From contig JAHLWZ010001012.1 of assembly GCA_020536535.1 (NCBI GenBank), forward strand, positions 1-29,164: 29,164 bases of DNA, given 5' to 3'. The notes below the pieces were generated by a model. It was not told the DNA's origin. It worked only from the letters and a program-made list of their open reading frames with translations, and did not search any database. This DNA is from Pelomyxa schiedti. Lineage: Eukaryota; Evosea; Pelobiontida; Pelomyxidae. Each line of letters starts with the position of its first letter. The stretch's first letter is position 1. Shown piece after piece: positions 19,133 through 29,164 of the stretch. Both the position numbers and the translations under genes were made by a program.

Positions 19133-19857
19133 ATGTTCGCGGGTGAACGAGAGAGCCGCGCGCGAACGATATGGTTCGTTGTTGCGTCGCTGAGTTGCGC
19201 CGTAGTGAACGTTGCGGCGCTGGTGCTGGTGTGGTTTGGAATCGCGGTGTACCTGCACGACCCCTTCATAGTTTTCTTGTTTGTGATAGCGCAGGTGGCT
19301 CTGGTGTGCTTCTTGTACGCGCCTGTGGCACTAAACGTTGTTGCGCTACTGTTGGTCACCAGGGCTAAAAAGACTGTAATCACTCTGGTCTCCGTAGTAC
19401 TTTCTTGCGGCAATGCAGGTGAATATCTCTTTCTTGGATTCCCCAAGATGACTTTTTTTTTCTTTTCAGGTGCCTGTGTTATGCACAGTTACTCTGCCAT
19501 CAAAGGTTTGTTCAAAAAATGTTCATTACCATTTTCACCCATCCCTAAGATGCCGTACAATGCCAGGAAGGCGATGAAACAAACAACATCTGTGCATATG
19601 AAGACTTATTTTGTGCTGGGGTGGTGCTCGCTTTATTTTCTAGTGCCGTCACAGCTCTTGTGTCAGTCACCATTTTGCTGCAGCACATGATGCAGCTTCA
19701 GGTTAATGCAGCCGGCACAGGATACCATAGTCTTGCACCTTCACCCATAAACTCCAAGGTGGACTCTACCACAATGCTCCCAGGGGATTCAGTTGCCATC
19801 CCCGAAGATGAGTATGTGGAGAGTTCTGACAACCAAGCTTTCAGTGGCAAGTTGTAA
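19133..19857 (+). CDS. four-helix (tetraspan) membrane protein, 209 aa
   Basis: Exons 19133-19418, 19470-19505 and 19550-19857; phases close to TAA. After a charged N-terminus (AGERESRAR), hydrophobic segments follow at about residues 13-35 (IWFVVASLSCAVVNVAALVL), 42-75 (FIVFLFVIAQVALVCFLY), 82-100 (VITLVSVVLSC) and, after an acidic loop (QEGDETNNICAYEDLFC), a fourth near residue 130 (AGVVLALFSSAVTALVSVTI). A polar tail ends in acidic residues (IPEDEYVESSD). Two loop Cys residues could form a disulfide. The layout recalls tetraspan membrane proteins, but the tetraspanin CCG motif is missing and no family is recognised. Exon 1 is distinctly GC-rich. Probably plasma- or vesicle-membrane; function unknown. 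Confidence 0.78.
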
Positions 19858-19947
19858 TTTTTGTTATCGTTAAATTTTGTGTTCAAATCAACCCTTTTTG
19901 TATTTCTTCTCTTCAGGGGAAGTTCAGTATTTTTTTGAGCTTGTTCT

Positions 19948-21312
19948 TTAGAAAAGGTTATGTAGCATTAGAACCAAGCCCAAAACCAGGGTAAATGGCA
20001 CTAAAGATGATGAGGCACATGGGTATGTTGTGTCAGGGAAAGTGAAGGAAGGGTAATCAGTTTCACAATAATATGTGTTGGGAGAGCCGGACGTGTAGGT
20101 GCGGCAGAATTCAACCCATGGATCCAAATCCCTATGCTGAAGAAGATGGGAAGCGAGTTTGAATTGAAGGTCAGCAGCTCAGTTAAACTCAGGCCATATA
20201 CCTTGTATAGGAAATCAAAGTTCAAAGAATTCGGAACAGAACAATCACCTGGGTAGTCAGACTGGTCATCATAAATCTTGAATGCATTAGATATGTCATT
20301 TGCCTTCATTTTTAAAGGTAAATACAGCTCCAGTTACTGCCTTATCGGCATCAATGAAAGGGTTATAGTTAGGACATTCATCCCACTCTGGGCACTGAAA
20401 AAATGTGAATACCTAATTGGGAATAAGGGAAATCACCTCTTCATTGAGTGCATAGTCAAAGTAATCCACTAAGTCCTCTACCTGATCAGGATCGTTCTTT
20501 AAAGCGATTGATAGTGCTCGTTTGTGTGCCTCAGTAGCCAGAAACCTCAAAACTTAATCTAAGAATAGGAAGAATAAGATAAATGAAACCTGTTGTAATT
20601 AAGCTGATCTTCATCGCTAATGTCAAATCCAGTGTCTTCAGCATAGTTATTCACATTATCTGGCTCAATTCTAAGGGAAATTCATTTTTCAATATATGTC
20701 GTTTGGCTTACCCATCACAGTTTTTTGATACTGCAAAATCCATTCTGCTTGCCATGATATCTCTCACCGATTGTTGTCTGATGTCAAGCCACTATAGAAT
20801 TGTCAAAGAAAATGGTAGAAGCAAGAACAATACCTTTTCCCCCGCCCATCCATCCAGCTCCTTTCCAATTGTACAATCAGGGAAGTCATCAGCATCATCT
20901 CGCCAATCTTCCCAGGATCCTGCACTGAGCAAAACAGAGAGAAAGCAGTTTAAGAGTAATTCTTGAACATAACCAAACCCTGCATACCTGAAGTAGCAAA
21001 TCACTGCTATCCCAGCATCCTGCAGGTCATTAATTGTTGACTGTGGAGTCTCCCACATGTCCACGTCATACATTGCCACATCAAAGGATGTATCTACAGT
21101 GATTTTTTTTTTTTGAACAAAGGTAAGGGGAAAGAGGTACCCAACATATTTTCAGTATGTTACGTACCAATTGATTCACCGTCTATCTGCCACTGCCAAC
21201 TGGTGTATGGGTGTGGCACCCACCACCCACTAGAACACATTTTGCAGTTACACATTCGAGCAACTGCAAATAACAATGCACAACAACAAACCACAGTGGT
21301 TCTACACTCCAT
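19948..21312 (-). CDS. GH114-type glycosidase, secreted, probably GPI-anchored, 314 aa
   Basis: Nine exons on the minus strand: 21312-21168, 21093-20988, 20924-20834, 20791-20712, 20670-20590, 20545-20437, 20394-20326, 20276-20202 and 20136-19948. Every phase agrees. A hydrophobic signal peptide (TVVCCCALLFAVA) precedes WWVPHPYTSWQWQIDG. The TIM-barrel signature of glycoside hydrolase family 114 (endo-alpha-1,4-polygalactosaminidase) follows: YDVDMWETPQSTI, GIAVICYFSAGSWEDW, DFPDCTIGKELDGW, EKWLDIRQ, CDGIEPDN, TGFDISDEDQLNYNRFLA, ALKNDPDQVEDLVDYFDYA and NEECPEWDEC. Asp and Glu in the YDVDMW and GIEPDN strands are candidate catalytic residues. The C-terminus ends in a hydrophobic tail (SSLVPFTLVLGLVLMLHNLF) after a small-residue stretch, as in GPI-anchor signals. 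Likely acts on the cell surface on galactosamine polymers (family knowledge). Divergent from the SNARE gene. Confidence 0.93.
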
Positions 21313-21424
21313 TGCCGTTACGGACTCGGCGAATTTATGGTGAAAAAAACTGTGCGTTTACGGTTTTGTTTGTGCACCTTTCGCTGTTGATGAGTCTCAT
21401 CATCACGGAGATGAGATTCACCTC

Positions 21425-22108
21425 ATGGGCCGAAGATTCTACAGAATGGTGTGGGCCAACGGGCTCTCAGATGCAAAGTGGGAGGAACATTTTCCATTTG
21501 ATTTCCTCGCACGATCAGAAATCTGTTCAGCAGAATCATCGATAATTTTTTTGCAGCTGACGGATGTCGTGCGTTACTTGCAACCACACACATTCAGGAG
21601 AGTAACTGCTAACACTTTATGTCTCTCTTTTTTCTTCCATCAATCAAGGCGAGCAACACGATCCGCGGCTACGTCGACGAGTGGCACTGAAAAAACCCAA
21701 AAGATTCTGAACGATGTCGAGGAGGTGAAAGGTGTCATGACAAAGAACATTGATGTTCTTCTCCAGAACCACGAAAAATTGGAAAACGTGGAAGCAAAAT
21801 CAAGTACCTGCCACCTTTCCTATCCAACCACAAAAAAAAAAACCTCAATCCTAACAAAACAAAATGACCTTTGCTCTTAATACAGGTGAGATGCAACACC
21901 ACGCCAACGTTTTCAAAAAGCAAGCAACTGCTGTAAAAAAAGAGATGTGGTGGAAGAACTGCAAGGTTTAATTTTCCCACCCCTTTTTGAATCTTGCTGG
22001 TTTGACAACTACCCACAGCTCTGCGTAATTATTATTCTCATTGTAGTTGCAGCTCTGGCCGCACTCGGCATTTGTGTCATTCTACCAATAGTTCTGAAAT
22101 TAACCTGA
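21425..22108 (+). CDS. VAMP/synaptobrevin-type (R-)SNARE with Asn at the zero layer
   Basis: The 3' half is firm: the exon ending at 21803, then 21886-21965 and 22019-22108, with phases closing to TGA. The SNARE motif includes ILNDVEEVKGVMTKNIDVLL, QNHEKLENVEAKS, and MQHHANVFKKQATAVKKEMW, followed by W-K-N-C-K and the membrane anchor LCVIIILIVVAALAALGICV. This matches the VAMP core with its WWKN juxtamembrane motif. VAMPs sit on vesicles and zip with Q-SNAREs to drive fusion. In R-SNAREs the central residue is Arg (VLERDQKL in VAMP2); here the codon at 21767-21769 is AAC, Asn. The 5' part is unresolved: the ATG at 21425 opens a continuous frame, but an intron may lie between about 21609 and 21649. 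A longin domain is not recognised. Confidence 0.8.
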
Positions 22109-22545
22109 ACATACACACACAACCACAACACACACTAGTGTTGAGTAAATAACAAAAATACACACTCAATCCCGCAGACACAAGGATGTAACACAGTCAC
22201 TTTTTTTCCCCTGTTCGCATCTCGTCCTCACACAACAAATCTAAACAGCAACCAGCATAAACCATTTACCGTAAGGAACACAGATAGACGCTTCCACTTA
22301 CAAATGTAGATGCGTTCAACAATCTGGTTCGTGAAACCTCACGAAAAAGGTGCTCTTTTCTCCGGCAATTCCACTATCAACGCACTACTCTTTGACTACT
22401 CGTCGAGTCCAGTCCCAGCCCAAAAAACAAACAAAAACGTAATCACTCAAGCACCGAACTTCACAAACAGACACACAAGTCGACAAAAGTCACACTTGAC
22501 TTACTTGGGAGTACAAGCTGAGATTGGTTGGCGTCACATCCCATA
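22109..22545. other. intergenic region, no gene seen
   Basis: 437 bases between the SNARE stop and the DOMON-oxidase ATG. A/C-rich with a 7-T run near 22201. It probably holds the SNARE 3' end and the oxidase promoter; no definite motif. Confidence 0.4.
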
Positions 22546-25500
22546 ATGGCGAGGCAGAACGTGCTCTGTTACCTCACGTTGTTGTTGTTCTCTCTGGGCT
22601 TTTTTATCACGTCGAGGGGTGTGTCTTGTGAGAATTCGTTCACGGGATGCAGTGTTGTAAGTGGAACAGAAAATTCAGATGTTACTATTTCATTGGAGTG
22701 GTCTATGTTGGTGTGTATGCTAACCTCTGTTTTTTTTTTTGGAATTTTTCAGACTTACTCTGATTGTTTGTGTAGGAAGGAGCTATGATTGGATTCAGGG
22801 TGACTGCCTTATCTGTGGAACGATTGGAAGGTTATGTTGCTGTTGGGGCATTTGCGTCATCGAGAAACTTGGGATTATTATTTGGAGGTGGACCTGTGGA
22901 TGTGTGGGTAATATATCCACCTGGCTCTGCGAAGGTTTATTTCCCTTGTCTTCTGCTATACCTATAACCTTAGTTCTTTTTTCTAGTGCCAGTCTGGTTG
23001 TGTGGAAGACAGCTACTTTTCTATGATGAAAATTCACAGAGATGAGAGTAATGACCTGTTTAACAGTCGTGTCACTGTATCAGAAGGTATTTCCGCCGAA
23101 TTATTTCATTCTTTCTAAACCTTTTGAAGACGGTAGGGTTCTGTATGCTGAATTTGAGAGGTTCTTCCCTTTACACTTACCCAGGTTTTCTGAGCAAACA
23201 ATCTAGGAAACTGATTACTGGAGATTCAAAGAATGACTCTCCCATAACTGAAAATGGCTCCCGGCTCGTTTGGGCTTACAGAAAGACATCTCTCCCATCC
23301 AACGGGAAGATGACACCAACTGACATGGGATTTGCGGATTCCTCTTCGGTTACAAACTTCTTCCATTTGCAGAATACTTGCCACACGATGAATCTCGAGA
23401 AAACTAGGTTACAAGGAAACCAAAGAATTCCAAGGGCAACAGAAGCGATTACATGTAATCAAAATGTTGCGTCATATACATCAACTGATGGGATTGTCTC
23501 TCTCTCTTGGTGGCCTACTATCGATGGAGACGCGATGACCTTTGTATTGACAGGGGCTACTTTAGGTTGGGTTAGTTTGGGTATCAACAACTTATGCAGC
23601 ATGACCAATGCGGACAAAGTAACTGGGTAAGGAGCTTGCTATTTCTCCTTTCAACTAAATCTTTTAAAGATGGGTGGATGACTCAGATAGCACACTCACC
23701 ATTCTTGATACGTGGTCAACTGGATACTCAGTTCCAGCTCTGGACACTTCACGCGGAGGAACTGACGATCTCACTCTCACAAGTGGATGGCAGAATGTTA
23801 CTCATACGCAATTGACATGGACCAGAAAGTTTGACACTGGTGATGATAACGACTTTCCACTCATTGACACACCCTATACACTTATGTGGGCTATTGGCCT
23901 TGCTGATGGCATTAGTGATACATACTATCGCATTCACCCCTCAGAATCTGCTGGCGGATATGGCTGTGATACAGTCAACTTCTTTCAATGCGTCAATGTG
24001 CAATCAGAGCCTCTCAGTACAAGCGGATCTCTCTCATCCTCTTCATCTCAAGTATCATCACTTCCTTCCTCCTTCAGCATCCCCCCGATGGATTGCGATG
24101 TTGCCTACGGCTCTTGGACATCACCAAATGGAGTATTTCGGTTAGACTGGTCTCCAAATGCAGATGATCCAACAAGCAGCATCGACTTCGTCATGACGGG
24201 AGAGACTCTAGGCTGGATTAGCTTTGGTCTCAACTCTAGGCTTGCTATGGATAAGTCTGATAAATACGTTGGCTGGGTGAAGAATGGGGACCTTACACTT
24301 ATTGACGCCTTTGGAGACGGCTGGAACACCCCAGCAGAGGATACCACAGCAGGGGGATATGATAACATTCTAAATCGTACTTCCCAATACCCGCTATTTA
24401 AATAACTACATTAGAGTTGTTTCACACAGTTAGGAGTTTCTAACTCTTTCTATAGCAGTTGGATTTGAAAATGCTACCCACACAGTCATCAAATTTACTC
24501 GCTACCTTGATACTGGGGATGAGAAAGATTACGAAATCACTCCTGCTCCCTTTTGGTTGCTTTGGGCTTGGGACGATAAGGACGGGCTGAGCCCATCAAG
24601 TTATCCAGTTCATGGATGGGTTGAAGATGTGGACTACGGAGGAGTAGAACTTGTATTCTATAATTGCACGCCTCTACCACCACAAGATGACGGTTGGACT
24701 TTAATTACTGAGGACCCTGGCCAAGCATTGGCACTGTCTTTTGCAATTGCATTGATAGTGTTTTGTGCAGTGCGTTACATTTTCATTTCTCTCTCAAAGC
24801 CGAAGAAACAAGAAATCGCCCCCATCTACGAGCCAAAACTCAGTGATCAGGAGGGTGCGGAACAGCCATTGATAACAGGAGTCAGACAGTCCTCTCTTTC
24901 CAGATTCCTACTTGTTCTGTACACTCTGACATCAAGGAGAGCTTTTGGATTGTGGTCTTTTTGGGCTCTTTTCCTCCTCCTTTTGTATATTTTGGCGAAC
25001 TTTGCATGGGCAGTTTGTTGGATTCTTATTCCCTGGAAAGACTCTTCTCCACCACCTGCACTGTCAGAGCGAGCTGCAAGAACTTTTGGAGATCTTGCAG
25101 CCGCCAATATGATGCTCACCATTTTGCCAGCTACTCGTAACTCCCTCCTTATGCTCTTTTTGCACACTCCATTTGACCGTACACTGCAATTCCATCGCTT
25201 TATGGGATGGTGGACTTTCTTTCTGGTTGCCCTTCACGCAGTTTGTTTCGCAGTGGCAAGGGCAGGGAGCATTTCATTCCAGACCCGGCAAGTATATGGC
25301 TTTGTATCTGCAGTCTGCTTGTTGATTGTGGTAATTACTGCCCTCCCACCTTTCAGAAGACGAGCATTCAGCTTCTTCTACTTTATGCACTTCTTCTTTG
25401 TGCCAACATTTCTGCTTGCCGCTGCACACAATCGTTCCGTACAGCCCTTCTTCTGGACAGCATTAGGTATTTACTTGCTGGACCGAGTATTGAGATTTGT

Positions 25501-26476
25501 GTGGTGCATACCAACAAAAGCAAGCAAGGTCGCAGTTCTAGACGAATGTAATCTACATTTCTTCTTCCTCACTTACTTATAAATAAATAGCCACGGCAGT
25601 AGTTCAATGGCCAAAACGCAAATTGGGATACTATACACTTGGCCAATACGTATTCGTTAACTTCCCACAACTCAGTCCCTTGGAGTGGCACCCCTTTTCA
25701 GTCACATCCAGTCCGAAATGCCCACACTGCGAGGTTCATATCAAGGCCCTAGGTCATCACACGCAAAGTATTGTCAAGTTCATTTCGAATCACACCACCG
25801 GAGAAGGCCTCAATTCTGATGAGCGCACTAGTGCCGCAAAAAAGCTGTGGATTCGCGTGGATGGGCCTTACGGCCACTTAATGATTCCAATCAGGTCGTA
25901 CCCTGTGGTATCAATTCTTGCCATGGGCGGCATTGCAATCACCCCAGCCTTGTGCATCCTTAGGTAATACTCCTTCACTTTTCTTGCATACTGCAAGCAG
26001 TTTTAATATTCATGCAGAGACCTCTACGGCGTTGACTCTGCAAAGAAGCCGCAGAACGGCTCTGTAGAAGTCATTTACTTATCCTGGGGCGTTAGAGAAT
26101 TCCGGCAGTATCAAATACTCGAACCCGTTCTTGGGGAATTTCTCAAACAAGAACACCCCAGGCTCTTCCTAACAGTCTATATCGAAGTAGCAGCCCCTGA
26201 ACAAGAACTCAGAGCCGCAAGTAGTGGCACAGGTTTCCCAATACATGCAATAATATTCTTACACTTACATAACCCCCAACAGGATTGAGTTTCAAATCAG
26301 GGTGGATGAAACCACAGCAAGTTTTGACCACAGTTGCACAAAATCACATGACGTCACCAATTGGTGTGTGCGCATGTGGCCCGGCTGCTGCAATTCAACA
26401 AGCATGGGACTGCTGCACAAGTGTTTCTTGTAAAGGCCACAGGATGGACTTCCACTTTGAGTCATTCATGATGTAG
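22546..26476 (+). CDS. triple-DOMON ferric reductase/NADPH oxidase-like flavocytochrome, 1043 aa
   Basis: Ten exons: 22546-22710, 22776-22934, 22987-23086, 23130-23160, 23207-23626, 23670-24376, 24456-25547, 25591-25963, 26018-26232 and 26283-26476. All phases close to TAG. A signal peptide (LCYLTLLLFSLGFFITSRG) is followed by three DOMON domains, each ending in a TGD motif (FERKLITGDSKND, WTRKFDTGDDND, FTRYLDTGDEKD). The third is typical: GETLGWISFGLN, AMDKSDKYVGW with a candidate Met heme ligand. One membrane helix (ALALSFAIALIVFCAV) leads to a ferric-reductase membrane domain with paired heme histidines: H-x13-H in LQFHRFMGWWTF/ALHAV, and H-x12-H in FMHFFFVPTFLLAAAHN. The cytosolic part has an FAD motif (WHPFSVTSSP), VDGPYGH, and the C-terminal CGPAAA of NADPH-binding oxidases. 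It should move electrons from NAD(P)H through hemes to an outside acceptor. Confidence 0.93.
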
Positions 26477-26665
26477 AGTAGCTAACACCCACATCACTCT
26501 GTAATTTTTTATTTTTGTTATTTCATTCTTGGAACAGGAAATTTGTTTTGTGATCCCACTCTGTTAGAACAAAAAAAAAAAAACTTGCCGTTGCGTTGAC
26601 AGGGTGTTGTGTTGTGACACCCGAAACACGAAGAGGGGACTTTTGTCTAGGTGGGGAGCTCAGCT

Positions 26666-27212
26666 ATGGTCATGCCAGTGCAGGAAATCAAGTCCTCTTC
26701 ACAAAACGTCTGTGACGAAGTGAGGGAACTAAGGAGGCAAGATCAAATAAACCTTGTGACAAGTAAGACACTTGGAGGAGCGACTGTTGAAGAGGCACTC
26801 AAGTTTGCAGTGAAGCATTGAACATTCTTGGGAACGATTTAAACTGAGAGAGGGTAATTCCATACAAGTACGCACTGATGTCGTCGGCGAAGCAGACAGA
26901 ACACTCGGGAGATATTCCAACACTTTCCGTAACGCACTGCAGTTCACAGCCCTCGTCTTTCATCAGGCATTTTCTGAATGGAAAGTCGGGTCACATGGAA
27001 ACGATACAGCGTTCAGTATAACCTGGCACACTTCTCCAATTCTGCAAACAGTTAGATGGGAGAAAAGGATGAAAATTCTTACGTTTATGTAAGTCCGCGT
27101 CGCTGTGAATGGTGGCTCTATCTTGTTTGTTGCAATCAGTGCAAATGGCGCACACAAACCAGAGGCCAAGACAGAAGAAAACGCTCTGAGCCCTCATTCG
27201 AGATCTTGTTGA
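26666..27212 (+). CDS. unknown 135-residue protein
   Basis: Exons 26666-26762, 26851-27088 and 27140-27212; phases agree from ATG to TGA. The first intron is less certain: its acceptor is ACTGAGAG, and an unspliced reading of 51 codons ends at 26821. The second (GTAAGTCC...CAATCAG) is strong. The protein begins MVMPVQEIKSSSQNV with a charged helix (EVRELRRQDQINL). The middle segment reads TDVVGEADRTLGRYSNTFRN, ALQFTALVFHQAFSEW and TWHTSPILQTVRWEKRMKI; the tail is polar and acidic. No membrane helix, signal peptide or known family. Tail-to-head with the oxidase, 189 bases apart. Confidence 0.55.
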
Positions 27213-27407
27213 GTCACCAAGATCGCACTGCACACCCAGCGAAAAAAAATGAGATTTTGTTCTTTGGCCACTCTGTTCAGCTTAAAAAAAACCGTGCCGG
27301 GGAGTGATGCCAACTTGTGACATCTTCCCGGCAGACAAATTCTCGCCAACAAAACGAAACCGCTTAGCAGATCTCCCTTATCATCATTTTTTTTATTTAA
27401 TCAAGCC

Positions 27408-28778
27408 ATGTCACTACAGGCCACCAGTGCGCAGACCGCGGCTTATGTCGCACCGCAACCACCGCCGTCCATAACCGATATACACGCGTTGGTATGATTT
27501 GTTGTTACTCGGTTTTTTTTTTCCCCCTTCACACGTTGCATGGTTTCTAACTTCGTAAGTAGGTGTTGGACCTCACTAATCCGGAGAAGAGGGAGTTGGC
27601 TTTGCTGGAGCTGAGTAAAAAAAGAGAAGCCGTTCCGGAATTGGTAGACATAAGTCGGGTGACGTGTATTGACGCATGTTAGGCGCCCATCTTGTGGAAT
27701 TCATTTGGGACGATTGCGTCCTTACTCCAGGAGATTGTATTTATCTATCCACTTTTATCACCACCAAAATTAAAAGCGCAAGCCTCAAACAGGTACTTCC
27801 TTTAGTTTTGGAAATTCTGTTCGACTTTTTTTTAACGGACTACACCAGAGTATGCAATGCCCTTGCTCTCTTGCAATGTGTGGCCCAACACCCTGAAACA
27901 AGACCTGCTTTCTTAGATGGTGAGAGTATTCCTTCTTTATCCTAAACTCATCTCCTTTTCTGTTCTTCCCAAAAAAGCACATATTCCCCTGTTTTTATAT
28001 CCATTTTTGAACACTGTAAGCAAAGCAAGGCCTTTTGAGTATCTGCGATTGACCAGCCTGGGTGTTATAGGGGCTCTTGTAAAGGTACTCTTATGTAGCC
28101 CCGCTCCTCTGACTTCTTGCAAAGGTGGACGACGCGGAAGTTATATCATTTCTGCTTACCACAGAAATCATACCACTATGTCTGAGAATAATGGAAACCG
28201 GAAGCGAGTTATCAAAGACAGTGGCCACATTTATTGTACAGAAAATACTTCAAGATGAAAACGGATTGAACAACTACATTTGTGCGACATATGAGAGGTA
28301 GGTAGTAACCCCTAGCATCATAAACTTATTCGGTACAGATTTAGTGCTGTAGCTACCGTTCTGGGAAATATGGTCAATGCTCTTGCAGATCAACCTTCTA
28401 GCCGGCTGTTGAAGCATATTATTCGGTGCTATGTTCTTCTCAGTGAAAACGCCAAGTATGGTTGCCCTTCTTGGATTTAATTCGTTTAAGTGACTTCAAT
28501 GGTTCAGTGCAAGGGATAACCTAAGCAGCATGCTCCCCGTATCTTTCCTTGACGGAACAGTAGTGAAATACCTCAGCAAAGATGATAAGGATCCACTCAC
28601 AAGAAAGTGGTTGAACACCCTTCTTGTAAACGTGAATGCACCAGCACAGGTCGCCAATGCCTACTCACTCAACACAGCCCCACAGCCGCAACCAAACGCA
28701 CAACCACAACTGCAACCCCAACCACAGGCACAGATTCCCCTACAGACAATTCAGCAACCACAGCTCCTACGGAGATGA
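27408..28778 (+). CDS. CNOT9: CCR4-NOT complex subunit 9 (RQCD1/CAF40), 337 aa
   Basis: Eight exons: 27408-27491, 27563-27643, 27683-27792, 27849-27919, 27978-28084, 28125-28297, 28339-28455 and 28508-28778. All phases close to TGA. The armadillo-like core is highly conserved: [135 protein letters not shown] and [18 protein letters not shown]9 is a scaffold subunit of the CCR4-NOT deadenylase; its core binds tryptophans of partner proteins in the cytoplasm. A 28-residue Ala/Pro head lies before the core, and a Gln/Pro-rich tail ([17 protein letters not shown]) after it is an addition compared with the human protein and low complexity. Confidence 0.96.
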
Positions 28779-28905
28779 AGCAGCACACCCACAACAATTT
28801 TTGTTTGTAGCCTTGTAAAAAACACCGAGTTTTTTAAATGAAAAACAAACCTTTTCGTCTAAAGAAGTAATTACTTCCACAAGTAGTTAGAAGCCATCTA
28901 ATTCT

Positions 28906-29125
28906 TAAAAAAATGATAGTGTCTGTGGAAGGGTGGTATTTCTTTATGTTGGTGTTTTGGGGATGAGAGCAGGAGAGTGCACACATGACAGTGTGTGGAG
29001 CTGTTCCTCGATGTGTAGCGACTGCATTGCTGCTGTGTTCTCTGTCTGTGGGAGTTGATCCCACGACCCCTGGTCGCCAGTGATACCGTCTGTAGCCAAT
29101 AGTAATACCACTGCACCACATCCTC
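28906..29125 (-). ncRNA. tRNA-like Pol III element (tRNA-derived repeat or pseudo-tRNA)
   Basis: On the minus strand, TGGTGCAGTGG (29118-29108) fits the Pol III A box TRGYNNARNGG. GATCAACTC (29060-29052) fits the B box GWTCRANNC; 47 bases separate them. The B box sits in a perfect 5-bp T-arm stem (GTGGG/CCCAC), and CGACC/GGTCG forms a variable-arm-like stem. However, the 7 bases before the A box (GAGGATG) do not pair with those after the T arm (AGACAGA), so it is not a standard tRNA. A run of seven T ends a possible 215-base transcript near 28906. This looks like the head and body of a tRNA-derived short element. Confidence 0.45.
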
Positions 29126-29164
29126 GACAGCCACAACAAATGGGTCAGCATCCCACACAACATG

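Noticed and set aside
1-29164. CRISPR arrays, bacterial operons, rRNA genes, insertion sequences with transposase
   Set aside because: None seen; the window is intron-rich eukaryotic DNA.

Overview
The window comes from a nuclear eukaryotic genome, most likely an amoeboid protist. Nearly every gene is cut by short GT-AG introns (about 35-70 bases, a few of 115-180) with CTAAC-like branch points just before the acceptor. Gene spacing is a few hundred bases on both strands, and there are no bacterial signals. A degenerate ankyrin-type protein with repeats of the type 'A-C-x-x-G-x-L-x-x-A-x-W-I', together with DOMON, KCTD, GH114 and AMMECR1 genes, fits Amoebozoa. Pelomyxa/Mastigamoeba-type Archamoebae are my best guess, from memory of similar repeat proteins, and this is not proven. 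Reading frames were joined by hand. In most models the splice phases close exactly from ATG to stop, which is the main support for the exon borders given.

Layout. 1-468: possible exon running off the left edge (minus). 469-3157: ankyrin-like protein (+). 3217-4082: U2AF small subunit (+). 4083-7574: gene-poor island with repeats, hairpins and perhaps a decayed gene. 7575-8429: methyltransferase-like protein (+). 8493-9525: His/Met/Pro-rich protein with a C-terminal beta-trefoil-like domain (-). 9744-10611: AMMECR1 (-). 11196-12787: unrecognised multi-exon gene (-). 13049-13284: large fold-back repeat. 13405-13566: possible 41-residue protein (-). 13942-14690: uncertain spliced frame (-). 14766-16239: KCTD/BTB plus F5/8C-like domain protein (-). 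16407-18801: PARP with WW-like domain and ubiquitin-binding-like motifs (-). 19133-19857: four-helix membrane protein (+). 19948-21312: secreted, probably GPI-anchored GH114 glycosidase (-). 21425-22108: VAMP-type SNARE (+). 22546-26476: triple-DOMON/NADPH-oxidase-like flavocytochrome (+). 26666-27212: 135-residue unknown protein (+). 27408-28778: CNOT9 (+). 28906-29125: tRNA-like Pol III element (-).

The genes do not form one pathway. They are a mix of housekeeping functions (splicing, CCR4-NOT, membrane fusion), signalling (PARP, KCTD) and cell-surface or secreted enzymes (GH114, DOMON-oxidase). The most unusual items are the DOMON x3-oxidase fusion, the PARP with ubiquitin-motif repeats, a SNARE whose central arginine is asparagine, a GC-AG intron in the KCTD gene, and a near-perfect 98-base-arm fold-back.
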